Source of the DNA: Botryococcus braunii
Taxonomy: Eukaryota > Chlorophyta > Trebouxiophyceae
Length of the DNA: 27,500 nucleotides
Assembly: GCA_002005505.1 (NCBI GenBank)
Contig: KV908500.1
Coordinates: 175,290 to 202,789 of the forward strand
Reading direction: 5' to 3'
The translations under genes and the position numbers were made by a program. The notes under the pieces were generated by a model. The model did not search any database. It was not told where the DNA came from and saw only the letters and a list, made by a program, of their open reading frames with translations. Positions 11,901 to 23,034 of this stretch are shown here, one piece after another (within the stretch, counting starts at the first letter, position 1; each line of letters begins with the position of its first letter).

Positions 11901-14062
11901 TTCCAGAGTGACTGTTTGGCAGCTGCATGCAACATGAGTGTTCTGGCCTTCTCCTTGATTGTTCGGTTCATCCGTTCAGCAACGCCATTTTGCTGAGGCG
12001 TGTATGCTGCAGAGGTCTCAAATTTAATTCCCTCCTGCGTACAGAAACCCTTCAATGTACTGTTGAGGAATTCTGTCCCCCTGTCAGTACGAATGCACTT
12101 AACAGAGCGGTTCAACTGCCTCTGCCAAAAAATCAGGAGGTCTCTGACTGCACTGCTGATTGCATCCTTGGTTTTTACTGCCAGGGCTATGACGTAGTGC
12201 GTAGCCTCATCCACAATCGTGACAAAGAAGCGCTCCCCAGTAATAGCTGTAGGGGAGATGGGGCCAACTGTGTCCAAATGAATTCTCTCAAGGGGCTCAG
12301 TGGCTGCTCTGGAACTGGTTCCAAAAGGGGGACGACTGTGCTTTCCTTGAATGCACGCTTCACATGAAGAGTGACAGTTTGCGCAAGGGGAGAGAGATAC
12401 AGGGATGCCCAGGACCAAATCTTCAGACTGCAGTCGCCTCATATTAACCTCCCCTGGGTGCCCCAGTCTACTGTGCCACAGTGCTCTCAATCTGCAATCA
12501 TGAGCGACTGGTGCTCTGGCTGTGTTAACGAACACAGAGACAGGGTTTCTGACTGGACTGACCTTCTGCAAGAAATACAGGCCATTTCTCTGTGCAACTG
12601 AACAAGACCAGTTTTGAGCGCCACGCATACCAGTGTAACTTCCCACACTGTCTGTCACAAAACTAGCCCCATCACGTATAGCAGCTGTCACTGAAATCAG
12701 ATTAGCTGTAGCTGAAGGAACACAATGCACATTGTGAAGCCACAGGGGTTGCTGTTCTGCACTGCTCAAGCATAGGGAACCAGTTGCAATTATCTGTCCC
12801 GTGGCATCTGACGTAGCCATATGCAAAGGAATGGGATTTCTGTGCAGGGTGGGGGAATGTAGCAGGGACAGATCATTGACTAGGTGGATGGTGGCTCCAC
12901 TGTCCACCAGAAAACTTCTCGCTTCTGGCATGACGCGTGTTGGTGTTAAGACATTCAGAGAAATCATGGCAGACATACCAGAGGGTGGTGGATATCCCCC
13001 GGGGAAAAAGTTGTTGCCGTTCCCGCTGCCCTCCGGAGGTCGAGCCACTGCAGCCGACGCTTGATTTTGGAATTGCGGAAGCAGATTGGCCATTGCAGCC
13101 ATGACTTGCTGCAGGTTCTGTTGCATCTTCTCGTCCGCCTCCTTCTTGAGGCAGTTCCTCTCAAAATGGCCTAGCTTGTTGCAGTAGCGGCAGCGCCTGT
13201 TGTCACGCCGGTCCCGTCCCTCCACCTTGGTCGATGAAGCTTGGCCCCCCTGGCCTCCAGCTTGGGTCTCCTGTGGGCTTGCAGTCCCTGGTGTGGTGGA
13301 GTAGGCTGGTGTGATGGCTGCCCTGGCCACAGGGGTGACTCTGGGGACCTGGTCGTTGAAGCCCAGTCCCTTGGCTGTGGTGGAGATGATCTCCCACAGT
13401 CCCTCCAGATCCTTCCCAGCAGATGAGGAGAACATCCCAGTCTCCTTCGCTTCCTCTGGCAGGCCCTTGATGATTGCCAGCTTGGCTTCTCTCTCCATGA
13501 TGGAGTGCCCATTTCGCTTGAGTGCATGGAAGAGTGCCACCTTCCTGTTGTAGTAGTCCTCCAACGTTTCTGTCTCTCCCATGCTGGTGTGTAGGAGCTC
13601 CAGCCAGCGTGCTGTTACCTCCTGGTCTGCCCCTCCAGTAAAACGCTCTCGAACCCACTGGTAGGCATTGGCTGCCACTTGCATTGCAGCCAGCTTGGCA
13701 CCCCACGCCTTGGGGACGCTCTCAATCAGCATTAGGAGCGCTGCTGCATTCTCCTCTGTGTCTGGCATTGGAGCTTCAATGGCTGCCTTGCACCTTTTGA
13801 GGCCACAGGCTGCCACATATGCCAGATCCCAGAGTGGAAATTCCACTCCCTCTCTGTCCAGAGTCACTGGACATTTGACATTCGTGGTGACGACGCCACC
13901 GGTTTTCGTCATTGCGATGCACATCTCTCCACTCTGCGCAGTGGAGTTTGCTGGCTGGCTGGGTGATGCACTGATGGAGGAGCCAGACCCAGCTGATCCA
14001 GACTCCGTTGCAGTGTGCTTACTTCTCGTTTTCATGATCACTTGTCTGCTTCTAGTTTTCAT
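8918..14062 (-). CDS. Copia gag-pol polyprotein (1714 residues)
   Basis: Encodes all proteins for retrotransposition in one frame. Gag occupies about 1-290 (UBN2-like, with ERFTGGADQEVTARWLELL) and ends in a CX2CX4HX4C zinc knuckle at 291-304. The aspartic protease motif VDSGAT has its Asp near 387. The integrase HHCC finger is about 530-572, and the catalytic triad is D597, D660, E696 with exactly 35 residues between the last two. A variable acidic linker with CATTPCATTPC repeats fills about 830-1190. Reverse transcriptase follows, with YVDD at 1387-1390, then RNase H with DADYAGD (first Asp 1565), EAEFMA, CDNQG and ADMLTKPL. The usual KHID motif reads KHIA here. The start is the first ATG after an in-frame TGA, and a near-duplicate of the first nine codons follows it. 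No frameshift separates gag from pol. Confidence 0.97.
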   Translation of the reverse strand: MKTRSRQVIMKTRSKHTATESGSAGSGSSISASPSQPANSTAQSGEMCIAMTKTGGVVTTNVKCPVTLDREGVEFPLWDLAYVAACGLKRCKAAIEAPMPDTEENAAALLMLIESVPKAWGAKLAAMQVAANAYQWVRERFTGGADQEVTARWLELLHTSMGETETLEDYYNRKVALFHALKRNGHSIMEREAKLAIIKGLPEEAKETGMFSSSAGKDLEGLWEIISTTAKGLGFNDQVPRVTPVARAAITPAYSTTPGTASPQETQAGGQGGQASSTKVEGRDRRDNRRCRYCNKLGHFERNCLKKEADEKMQQNLQQVMAAMANLLPQFQNQASAAVARPPEGSGNGNNFFPGGYPPPSGMSAMISLNVLTPTRVMPEARSFLVDSGATIHLVNDLSLLHSPTLHRNPIPLHMATSDATGQIIATGSLCLSSAEQQPLWLHNVHCVPSATANLISVTAAIRDGASFVTDSVGSYTGMRGAQNWSCSVAQRNGLYFLQKVSPVRNPVSVFVNTARAPVAHDCRLRALWHSRLGHPGEVNMRRLQSEDLVLGIPVSLSPCANCHSSCEACIQGKHSRPPFGTSSRAATEPLERIHLDTVGPISPTAITGERFFVTIVDEATHYVIALAVKTKDAISSAVRDLLIFWQRQLNRSVKCIRTDRGTEFLNSTLKGFCTQEGIKFETSAAYTPQQNGVAERMNRTIKEKARTLMLHAAAKQSLWKEAVETACILYNMGPVTGRDKTPYEAFHGVKPDVSLLRTFGCLAHVHIPDHQRGVFESKTSPGLFTGYSSVSKAYRIYMGNGIWKESRDVTFLEHLRGADRVGLSTMSPVSPNAVQQPFALPFVQQEGQQSLGQLSFWDSDDPEPLCNREVNVQQSGPDSPCATTPCATTPCAINPCENSETSSVNVDGEPTSSELSHTQSGHSWSVLGHMENLARGGEETKSHMQRLNNVQECVRMEVGAMGVRGQDGLTRQQRYDQRVAARETAAEVTVEHDGDVSDGENRRMSEAICPGEATEAQPNGQDLARLEGMSDHVSAESEAREVSLEISNQTLDGQRESSDGQALRACEGHTGESQVCCESTSVDERDTTAGCRTVPDYAAPLSDECIWDMMSDVRPRLSGAACESSKERKLQTPPEWERVREVCNAVTSSERVVEARACEPREDSHVVHDHNLNPAKGKIPGVRWSKVPIPGNLREAQRSPQWEFWRQAMQEEQDSLDAHEVMEYVERPRGHKVIPVHWIFSVKTDAHGNVLRFKARLVAQGCRQIPGVDVDEVFAPTSSYGSRRTLLATAAAKNMEIHQVDIKTAFLNGELEEEVYVTQPPGFDNGNPNIVCRLRKALYGLKQAPRAWHKTLNEKLLSMGYEVCKSDAGVYIKRHEDGELSYMLVYVDDLLIVAMGAEEIEWVKKELLASFKIHDLGEVKDFLGCQILRDRENRCLSLSCVPKIDALCEKFGVSAESRTVDTPMSKDFVMSGMPQVTVGETSFGSGTPLPPGHRYCELVGSLLYIANTTRPDIAQAVGVLSRYRNAPTTAHMNEGLRVLRYLQSTRECVLVLGGKGPVLEGHVDADYAGDIDSRHSTSGYVLSVFGSAVVWGSKKQHSVATSTVEAEFMATSLAIKELNWLRGFMEEIGTPPWSVKLYCDNQGCIANLKNPLYSKYTKHIAVCFHFAREAIAKGQVTLCYVESARNKADMLTKPLARPAFQMHRRGFGLVKMT

Positions 14063-14356
14063 GATCAAGCCAGTTCTTCACTCCAAGCCTTAAATGACTT
14101 CCCCTGGAAGCACTTCTTCCTAGCTCTGACACTGAGTTGATCAGTCCCAGAAGTACTTCTGCTTTCCCAGCCCAGTTGCTACTGTACAACAATTCCTTCC
14201 AGCACTACAGAAGGAATAATTTTACGTGACTAGCTCGATATGTTTGAACGGCCAGACCTCACTCGTCAGTGAAGCTCGCAGTCTCGAAGCGGGGTCCGAA
14301 ACCCCTTTTCTCCCTGGAAATCTGTCGTGCGTCACTGCAAGCTCAGCTTGGAAAGC

Positions 14357-14370
14357 GTGGGCCCATAACC
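14357..14370 (-). other. Primer-binding site for an initiator tRNA-Met 5' half
   Basis: The 14 plus-strand bases GTGGGCCCATAACC abut the LTR with no gap. They match the anticodon arm of eukaryotic initiator tRNA-Met (CAT anticodon included), ending at about tRNA base 39. GGAAAGCGT just upstream extends the resemblance to the tRNA with a small gap. Established knowledge: Drosophila copia is primed by the cleaved 5' half of this tRNA ending near the same base. The rest of the leader (14063-14356) has no recognised gene. Confidence 0.85.
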
Positions 14371-15249
14371 TCAAGCATTTCTGCTTGCGGCGTCACCTGC
14401 AGTGATGGCACGACGGCAGCGTCAGTTCGTAGCCTGTGGGAAAAACCGTCCACGCTACAACGTTTCCAGGAACAGCACACAGCACTCTCCAACAGTAGAG
14501 GTTGGTCAAGGATACCAACATGCTTCGGACAAGTCTTACAAATGATGTTAACTGCTCTCACTCTTGCTAAAGACCACGTAACACTACGCCTTGCCTGATA
14601 GCAGAGTTCAGCACCAAAGAGGCCTTGCGATGTCTACTTTACGTCACTAGAATACAATAATAGTTCATCAGTAACTCAGCAAGGTCTCTTTGTGATGTTT
14701 GTACAGTGAAACTATCTTACCGCCACAACGGTGGACGTCAACATAAGTCTCAATGAGGTCAAACATTCAGTGCGCTCTCGTCATGCACTCTCATCAATGC
14801 ACACAGCATTAATATCTAACTGGTCTGAATGTTTGAGCACAATCGTATCTGGAACGACTTTGAGAATCCTAAACACACCTGCAGTGATGGCACGACGGCA
14901 GCGTCAGTTCGTAGCCTGTGGGAAAAACCGTCCACGCTACAACGTTTCCAGGAACAGCACACAGCACTCTCCAACAGTAGAGGTTGGTCAAGGATACCAA
15001 CATGCTTCGGACAAGTACCGAGCCGTTCCTGGGCTGCCCAGGGATGGCTCGGACTGCAGGGATCCTAAAGTACTACCATACGTAATGTCTATTGAGAACG
15101 CATATCGTACAAGTCACGTGTTATGTCATTGAGGTACGAGTATGATCTATACCGTTCATAAAGGGCTATAAAGGCTATAGTTTACACTGCTGTTGATGGC
15201 ATGTGACAGGGGATGTCACTAAGTACAGTATTGACCAATTCATTCAACA
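14371..15249 (-). repeat. 5' LTR of the copia element (879 bp)
   Basis: Same length and, by eye, same sequence as 8014-8892, including the ORF-like stretches and internal repeats. It should carry the element's promoter on the minus strand; I could not identify a convincing TATA box in that orientation. Confidence 0.96.
14394..15016. repeat. 141-bp direct repeat inside the 5' LTR
   Basis: 14394-14534 and 14876-15016 are the counterparts of the two copies in the 3' LTR, at the constant offset of 6357. Confidence 0.93.
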
Positions 15250-15254
15250 TTCAG
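15250..15254. repeat. Target-site duplication, right (TTCAG)
   Basis: Second copy of the 5-bp target. The host sequence GCATTCCACTTGG resumes directly at 15255, as at position 971 in copy A. Confidence 0.95.
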
Positions 15255-15592
15255 GCATTCCACTTGGGCACCACAAGCTGCGCCTCTGGCTGCCTCTTTC
15301 ATATTCAAGCAGCCCGCCCTGCTTCCCCCTGGCCTTGGTGAGTTTATTGAACATCAGATTTCCAAGCCAGGTCCCTCATTCACTAAATGCCTAAACAACA
15401 TTAAATTCTTGAAACAATCTCCCCCCCCCCCCCATTTACATGCTGATCATCTCCTAACATTCCAAATGAATGACTTATGTTTCCCGTCACACCTCACTCT
15501 CCCCCCTTTCTCTACACAGAGAGGCACATGCACAAACCCTTATAAGGACCCAGAAATGAAAAATACTTCAAATAAACTGACACATAAACTGA

Positions 15593-16444
15593 CTAAATCT
15601 TAGACATGCGGTCCATCTCGAAGGCAATTACTGCCACGCACCTCTGTAAAGTCTGAAGGCAGTTCAGATGTCCCATTATCGCCATGGACTCAGCCAGCTG
15701 TATACACACAGACGATCTCCCATACCAGCCCAGAAGGGCCCCAGGCATGCCGCATGGCCTCCCAATGCAGCAAGCAGTGCTACATAGCTGATTCCCTTTT
15801 TTTTGAAAATCATCACGGTTTCCCATCCTGGAAAAGAGAGCCCCATTCCGGCGCAGCGCGGCAGAGTGGGCAGCCTCCAGCAGGGGAACGTCGCCAGAGC
15901 ATGCGGCAATCTCCAAGGCGACCAGGTCGCACGGGCATCCCCATTATGCGGCAAGGTCAAGGAAAGCTGCATTTCCCTCCAGGGCGGCGGCAGGGCAGAT
16001 CCACTCGGAGCGGCACCCCGCTTCAAGCAGTGCCTCCAAACACTCCGGCGTGGCCTTCCGCATGGCGTGACGGTATAGATCCAGCTCCAGCAAGAAGATC
16101 TTCTCCCCATAGCGCACCTCTGAGATGAGGCTGTCTTTCTCTGCCAGGTCGTGCCTCTCCATGACTTGACGCAAGTCGACAATATCGCGCATGTGCCAGG
16201 GGAGCGCTGCGTCGATGCTGGAGGGCCACCCGCTTGAGAACAGCCAAGACAGCGTGGGCCTGTGGCCTGCGCTGCAGGTTGTGATGGCTGCTTGCCAAAC
16301 CTCCAGCCTGCGGAATTCCCCTGCCGAGGCTCTGTCGGGGCTGCCCAGCGGTAGGAAGCGCCCGGCCTCAGCCAGGCCCTGCAGGCATTGTGTGTGACCT
16401 GCCCTTGCTGCATCCAGGTGGTCACTGCAGCACTGCCCAGGCAC
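15593..16444 (-). pseudogene. Ankyrin-like gene G1, copy B, one nonsense codon
   Basis: One frame runs from 16444 to a TAG at 15593-15595, about 283 codons, broken only by a TAA at 15944-15946. Copy A has AAA (Lys) there. The homopolymers that break copy A are intact here: eight T at about 15797-15804 and four C near 15740. The product would share its ankyrin-like units and its C-terminal CVAVIAFEMDRMSK with copy A. As in copy A, no in-frame ATG begins the frame, so an upstream exon is likely. The short ORF-like stretch below the stop is the same gene continuing. Confidence 0.65.
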
Positions 16445-16555
16445 ACAGCAACTTCAAGCCAGACAGAGCTCTCAGTAGGGATTGTATGTATTTCTCGAAG
16501 TCACTACATATCCCCTTCTCCAAGGTATGTGCAAGCTAGATATCGGTATATCCAT

Positions 16556-18253
<1,698 letters not shown>

Positions 18254-19541
18254 GTAGCACATGCCAACGTTACAACCTCTACAGAGGTGTCAGAACCCAT
18301 TGTTTGGGGCGACAAAAGTTTATAAATGTATTCTGAAGTTTGTAAAATTGTGTTACAAACCCATAATCTCTGTAAAAAGTGATCGTGCCCGCCGATGGGG
18401 TCGCGCATGTGGCATTTATAATAAAGAAGTCGAACTGAAGGTAATGATACACTGCGAATCTAATCATTAAGTAATTTGTGTGTCTTTTAGACGGTGGCGC
18501 CTGTCATAGCTGGCGTTTTCTGTTAAACAATCTACCTCTACTATGTCATATCTGCCTACGACACCCAAGGGACAAGATTTTGTGAAACACTGCCTTCGAG
18601 GGAAAGTGTATTAGAGCATGTGTCAGGCGTAGGATTCACCCAAGTTTGATGTAGTATCAAGGCTGTTCGTTGGGCTACCTCACGGTGAGATTGTATTCCT
18701 CTTTGCAGCCGTGTGCTTCCTTGAATGTCTAAATTTAAGATAATTCCCTGACTTCAAGACTTCTGTTGGGGCCCTGATCCAACAAAACACCACCTAGTCC
18801 GAGCCTCCCATGCCAAAGGACATAACGCTTTTCCCAGGTACCCACAGAGGCACTCAAAGGAGCTCAGGTCCCTCCCTTGCCACCCACCCCTGACCTAAAA
18901 TTTATTTTCAAATCTATCAACAACAAAGCCCAACCAATATGTTGCAAAACGCGAGATTTGCTAGCGGAAACGGTGTCAACCAGTGGAAATCGTGTACACA
19001 TGCGAGGGAAGAAGGAGTGCGCTTGAAACTAAGAACACGCAATCAGTAGCCCTATTCACACAAACTTGAAGCTTTTCTTTCTTAAAAGGCAGTTACTTCG
19101 ATTTTGTGTGGTGCTGTCGAAAAGTGGCCCCGGTATTCGAATCAATCAGTCAACCTGCCACGCCGGCACGCCCGGCTAATTTTGTCAAGTACACAAGTCC
19201 GGGGCAGGCACAAACTCATATCTCAAAAATTGCTCATGGAGTAAGGATCCCAAAGGGGCCACTATCTCTGAACAAACTCCCACATTTTGCCAATCAATCC
19301 GTCAACACGGGTGGACCTCCAAAAAAACTGCACAAAAGTTTTGCCCTTGGGTGGGGTGTCTTCGGCAGCGGGATTTCGAAACTGCAACTTGAGTCCCCAC
19401 GGGGAGGCGAGGGTGTCCCTGGCAGGGTACGGAGTCCCTAGCAGCACAGGGGAGTGCCTGCCATGGACGCCGGACAATCCCTGAGGAAATAATCAATTGT
19501 GAATTAAACATATTCTATTTGTGGTTAAACGGACCTTACGC
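18254..19541. other. No recognised gene
   Basis: Mixed sequence without long open frames, repeats or RNA genes that I can support. The longest plausible plus frame (19106-19441, 111 residues) overlaps other open frames on both strands and shows no domain I recognise. Confidence 0.5.
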
Positions 19542-20085
19542 ATGGTCAGGTTTTGGACCAAGGTAGCGGCCATGAGACCTGATTCATTGCACTACAAGAT
19601 CCTCATGCATGACATAAGGTTGGCAATAGTAGAAGGCCGAGAAACGTTTTAAACCTTCGGGCACCCTTATGCAACAACTTAAGAAACTAGCATACTATAT
19701 AGCTGACAATGTGCGGCTTGATAGAGCCTTGCAGATTGACATTTCACACGTGAAGGATCTTTTATACCGTAAAAAAACGACATGATATGGGATGACCTAG
19801 ACATCTATTTTCGCTCTTATGCATCCGGATATGGGATCCCCATGAGCCTTATTCTGCAGACACCAAAGGTGGTTCGCACGTCCGCCTCATGTGCCACGAC
19901 TTAAGAGTGCGCTCAGACTCCACCTTCCTAATAGTACATTGCGGACCTTTATGCGATTTAGATTGGGGTGTCATGACCTTCCTATTGATTAGGCAGCTAA
20001 GAAGGCATCCCTCGAGACCAGAGGATCTGCACGAGGTGCTCATTAGAGCACCTTACAATTGTGAATTTGTCCGTTCTGAGTCCTG
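19542..20085 (+). pseudogene. Decayed C-terminal region of a LINE-type reverse transcriptase
   Basis: Short plus-strand pieces in several frames line up in order with the region that follows the RT domain in many algal and protist non-LTR elements, as I remember it. 19542-19649 reads MVRFWTKVAAMRPDSLHYKI. 19657-19785 reads SGTLMQQLKKLAYYIADNVR and continues. 19788 onward reads WDDLDIYFRSYASG. 19852-19989 contains RWFARPPHVP and then FRLGCHDLPID. A last piece near 20060-20085 (CEFVRSES) would be the worn GDE.H..FECP segment. At least three frame changes and several stops separate them. Family assignment rests on motif memory, not a search; no RT catalytic domain is visible upstream. Confidence 0.5.
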
Positions 20086-21778
20086 AAAGACCTTAGTTAG
20101 GAATCAGCACCTGTTCAAAAGGCCTTGTCTAAAGGCAAGATGAAGGAGAAGACCCTGCCGGATGGGAGCATGCTTCACTTACTCACAAAGCTTCTGATCA
20201 TGATGGGTTGTTAGGTGTGTCTGCCCTCACCCCGCAGCAGATCAAGGCCCCTGAGCCCTTGCGTTGCCGTGTTCAATACCAGCTTCTATTCCCTGTCTTT
20301 CATGGAGGACCTTAGTTCCCCTAGTATTTGGCGATCCTGGACGCCCGGGACAGCCACGCCGGCGTCGTTCATTACCATGGCCATACTGCATAAAAGAATA
20401 TGATGATTGAACCTTTCTGCAGCTTGTCATAGGCTGCCGGAGACTCTCCCCTCTCCGGCCGAAGAAATGCAGCAATAATCCCCATTATCTCAAGGCAAGG
20501 GAGTTAGTAACCCAGTTACATCGATGGATATCCATCTTGCGAACAATCCTGACTCTCGCAAGCTTACCGTGGGAAGCATCGCGAGATCGAGCAGCTTGAG
20601 TAATCAACAAACGGTGTTCACCTTGGTTTGTCATCGAAGGTCCAACAGAGCTTATATCGTATCTGAGATATGGATGCATTGTAAGCCAAACAGCAACCAC
20701 ATGTGTACATCATACGCGTGGAGCCGGAACATACGGGTACGCGGAAGCCACTACCGTCCCCGGCGAAAGGCCCGGCCGTCCAAACGATTCCGGACGAGGT
20801 CAGATCGTTAATCAGACGGCCAATTTCTTAGGTTTCCGAATCCTTGGGTAAATTTATGGTGTGTGGTTAGGATAATCTTCACTCTTTATAATAAATGTAC
20901 GGGATGTTTAGCTGGACGACTGCAGTGGTCCACGAGTCATACAAGGAGCTGGTCTTGCAGACGTGATGTACTCTTAAAATATCTCTGCACACGTCTACCG
21001 GTATACCGAGGTACCTTGCAGACTTTACACTTCGCCAGCACCTTAATTTCACATTTTATATTTCAAGTGTAATCCTGTTGCTACATCAATACCGGTGATC
21101 CACTCCACAAATTTCCCATATATGTAATCCAACCGCACGAATATATCTACATATGTGTAAATATCTTTATTTATATGCATCCAATACGAAGGAAAATTTG
21201 TTGTTGAACGAACTGCAGTTCTCGTATTGTCGACACGGTCAAATTGAAATATGAACAAACTGCAAAACATTGCAACTGCAGGCTATGCATTTCCGGTGCC
21301 CTCTGGGATTAAGTGAGCTTTGGAAGCCAACTGTCAAAGTTTAAAAAGTTATTCGCTATTCGCAGAGTTTTGAAAGGATTGAATCCACTTTGACGGCAAG
21401 TCTGGAATCTTGCAAGTACAGATTCGTGCCGAGATATACGCAACTACGAAAAAGTACTTTTCCAACATAGGTAGCCAATTAGATTTTGGTTGCTTGCGTG
21501 TAGGCTTCGGATCAGTGCACGGTACAATGGCCTCAAGAAAATCTGTTGTAGAAACGTCGGCAGCAAATTGGCGGACAACTCTCTGCAATTGCCGTGTCTG
21601 CCTGTCGAATCGAAGCTTTATACAATGTGTAACCGATGGGCTCCAAGCGTACTTGTACGTCCTCCGCGACAACCTTGGCAGCTCCAAATTAAAGTGGCAC
21701 GATATCACGAAAATGCCGAAATATCAACCGCAGTCAAAAGAGCTTTCTAAGTGTACGGTATGCATGGCTACTCATTTG
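20086..21778. other. No recognised gene
   Basis: About 1.7 kb with only short open frames (the longest are 124 and 119 residues, on opposite strands around 21349-21784). No domain, repeat or RNA gene is supported. A plus frame at 20524-20811 (95 residues, Arg-rich end) is unrecognised. Confidence 0.5.
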
Positions 21779-21820
21779 CACTAGTAGATTTCGCAACTAT
21801 AATTCGATGCGAATTCGATG
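21779..21820 (+). repeat. Left terminal inverted repeat (42 bp)
   Basis: Begins CACTAGTAGATTTCGCAACT and ends GAATTCGATG. It is the exact reverse complement of 27179-27220. Confidence 0.93.
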
Positions 21821-22024
21821 TCGCTTTTACTGGACAGTCGTTTTCGATTCGAATTCGCCCTGAATTCGGTGAGCAGGGAGCCTGCCTTCGACACGCGTTT
21901 TCCGACTGGCCGAATTCGATGCGGATTCACATAGGCTCTCGCGATCGATGGCAGCCCGGGGCGAATTCATACCGAATTCGATGTTGTCCCAGCGAGTCAT
22001 GTGGGACAACATCGAATTCAGTAC
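21821..22024. repeat. Left subterminal GAATTC-rich region
   Basis: The motif GAATTCG or its close variants recurs about every 20-40 bp in both orientations. The region includes GACACGCGTTTTCC and GGCCGAATTCGATGCGG, which resemble blocks in the right subterminal region. Such arrays bind transposase in known CACTA elements; that role here is inferred. Confidence 0.75.
21974..22019. repeat. Perfect 18-bp hairpin
   Basis: The arm GAATTCGATGTTGTCCCA (21974-21991) pairs fully with 22002-22019 across a 10-base loop. It lies at the inner edge of the left subterminal region and reuses its GAATTCGATG motif. Confidence 0.9.
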
Positions 22025-22202
22025 GATTTCGTCCTGGGCTGCCCCTGTTACTTAATCACCAAGAGGATTGTGCGTTACTTTCTGGCTTAGGTATGAGGAA
22101 CATTCTATGACACGGATGTGTTCAAGCCGCCCTCTGCGATAAGCGTTGCTTTGCACGCGAGGGCAAGTTGAAAGCCTATTATGATGTAGATTGATAATCA
22201 TC

Positions 22203-22643
22203 ATGAGTCGAGCAACGAAACAAACCGCTTCTTATTCGTCTGCGGGTCCCTGGGTCTGGGAGAGTCGGCTAGACCCGAAGACAAACAAAAACAGGTTTAC
22301 AGATTTTGTTGGAAATCTTACATCAAGGAGGCAGCATGTGTGCCGGTGCCACATATGTTCCCCTCGTGATGTAATAGATTTTAGGGTTCTTGATCCCCGT
22401 AATTGGGTCGGCAGATCCACGGCTTGTAGACACAAGATGGAGGCTTCGACAGCTCGTGCTGGAACTGCTTATTACAGTGAACAAGAAATTATACATTCGT
22501 TGATTGATAAGCTTGAGCACGCTGGCACCTTTGCAGGTGACAACCCGCACCATATCCAATTCGGTTGCCCATCAACGCAAACACGCACAAATTTTAGTTT
22601 TCTATCATGTTTACTGGCCTGGTATACAGAAAATTGGCAGTAA
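22203..22643 (+). CDS. Unrecognised ORF of 146 residues inside the TIR element
   Basis: Starts at the ATG giving MSRATKQTASYSS. A Cys/His-rich stretch, RRQHVCRCHICS, lies about residues 43-54 and could be a degenerate zinc-binding motif. Later it reads YYSEQEIIHSLIDKLEHAG. A possible 5' splice site follows TTTGCAG near 22536, so it may be one exon of a longer gene. I cannot assign a function; the position just inside the left end is where a transposase exon could start. It is less repetitive than the other frames nearby. Confidence 0.3.
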   Translation: MSRATKQTASYSSAGPWVWESRLDPKTNKNRFTDFVGNLTSRRQHVCRCHICSPRDVIDFRVLDPRNWVGRSTACRHKMEASTARAGTAYYSEQEIIHSLIDKLEHAGTFAGDNPHHIQFGCPSTQTRTNFSFLSCLLAWYTENWQ

Positions 22644-22856
22644 GTGCAGCTAGGTTTGTCTAGTAATGAGGTGCAGTAATGAGTCCTGCAGTGGGGTGGT
22701 TGCCTCTGAAACCCCGAGTCTTTTTGCGAGTACATGCAGCCCTTCCATACAAACAAGTCCTCCCTGTGTTCATTGCGCACGCACGTCCCCACCAGCACGC
22801 ACTCTTGCACATGGACGGCTGCGGGTGTGCACTAACAATGAGCAGCCCAGCATGTA

Positions 22857-23034
<178 letters not shown>

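Larger units (their letters stand above)
8014..15249 (-). mobile_element. Complete Ty1/copia LTR retrotransposon, 7236 bp
   Basis: In element orientation the order is 5' LTR (15249-14371), primer-binding site (14370-14357), leader, one polyprotein frame (14062-8918), polypurine tract (8901-8893) and 3' LTR (8892-8014). Integrase precedes reverse transcriptase, which defines the copia superfamily. All catalytic motifs I checked are present, the LTRs look identical and the target duplication is perfect, so the insertion is recent and the element may be active. It interrupts an ankyrin-like gene. Confidence 0.97.
6815..15302 (-). pseudogene. Ankyrin-like gene G2, copy B, split by a copia element
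   Basis: The ATG is at 15300-15302. Sixteen codons (15255-15302, starting MKEAARGAACGAQVEC) precede the insertion. The gene resumes at 8013 and ends at a TAG at 6815-6817. Between 8013 and 7669 the frame encodes the first ankyrin-like units; from about 7750 the reading must move to the frame that ends at 6815. The same six-G run as in copy A (7703-7708) is the likely switch point. The C-terminal part ends LRERIAFEAHLI followed by 12 residues. Without the insertion and with the frame joined it would encode about 415 residues. The element lies in the same orientation as the gene, so any transcript would run into its 5' LTR after the first coding bases. Confidence 0.75.

Noticed and set aside
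14340..14370. Possible tRNA-Met gene fragment
   Set aside because: Only the anticodon-arm segment matches and it abuts the LTR, so it is a primer-binding site rather than a tRNA gene.
20524..20811. 95-residue plus ORF (NPDSRKLTVGSIARSSSL...)
   Set aside because: No domain recognised, no supporting structure; left within the unassigned region.
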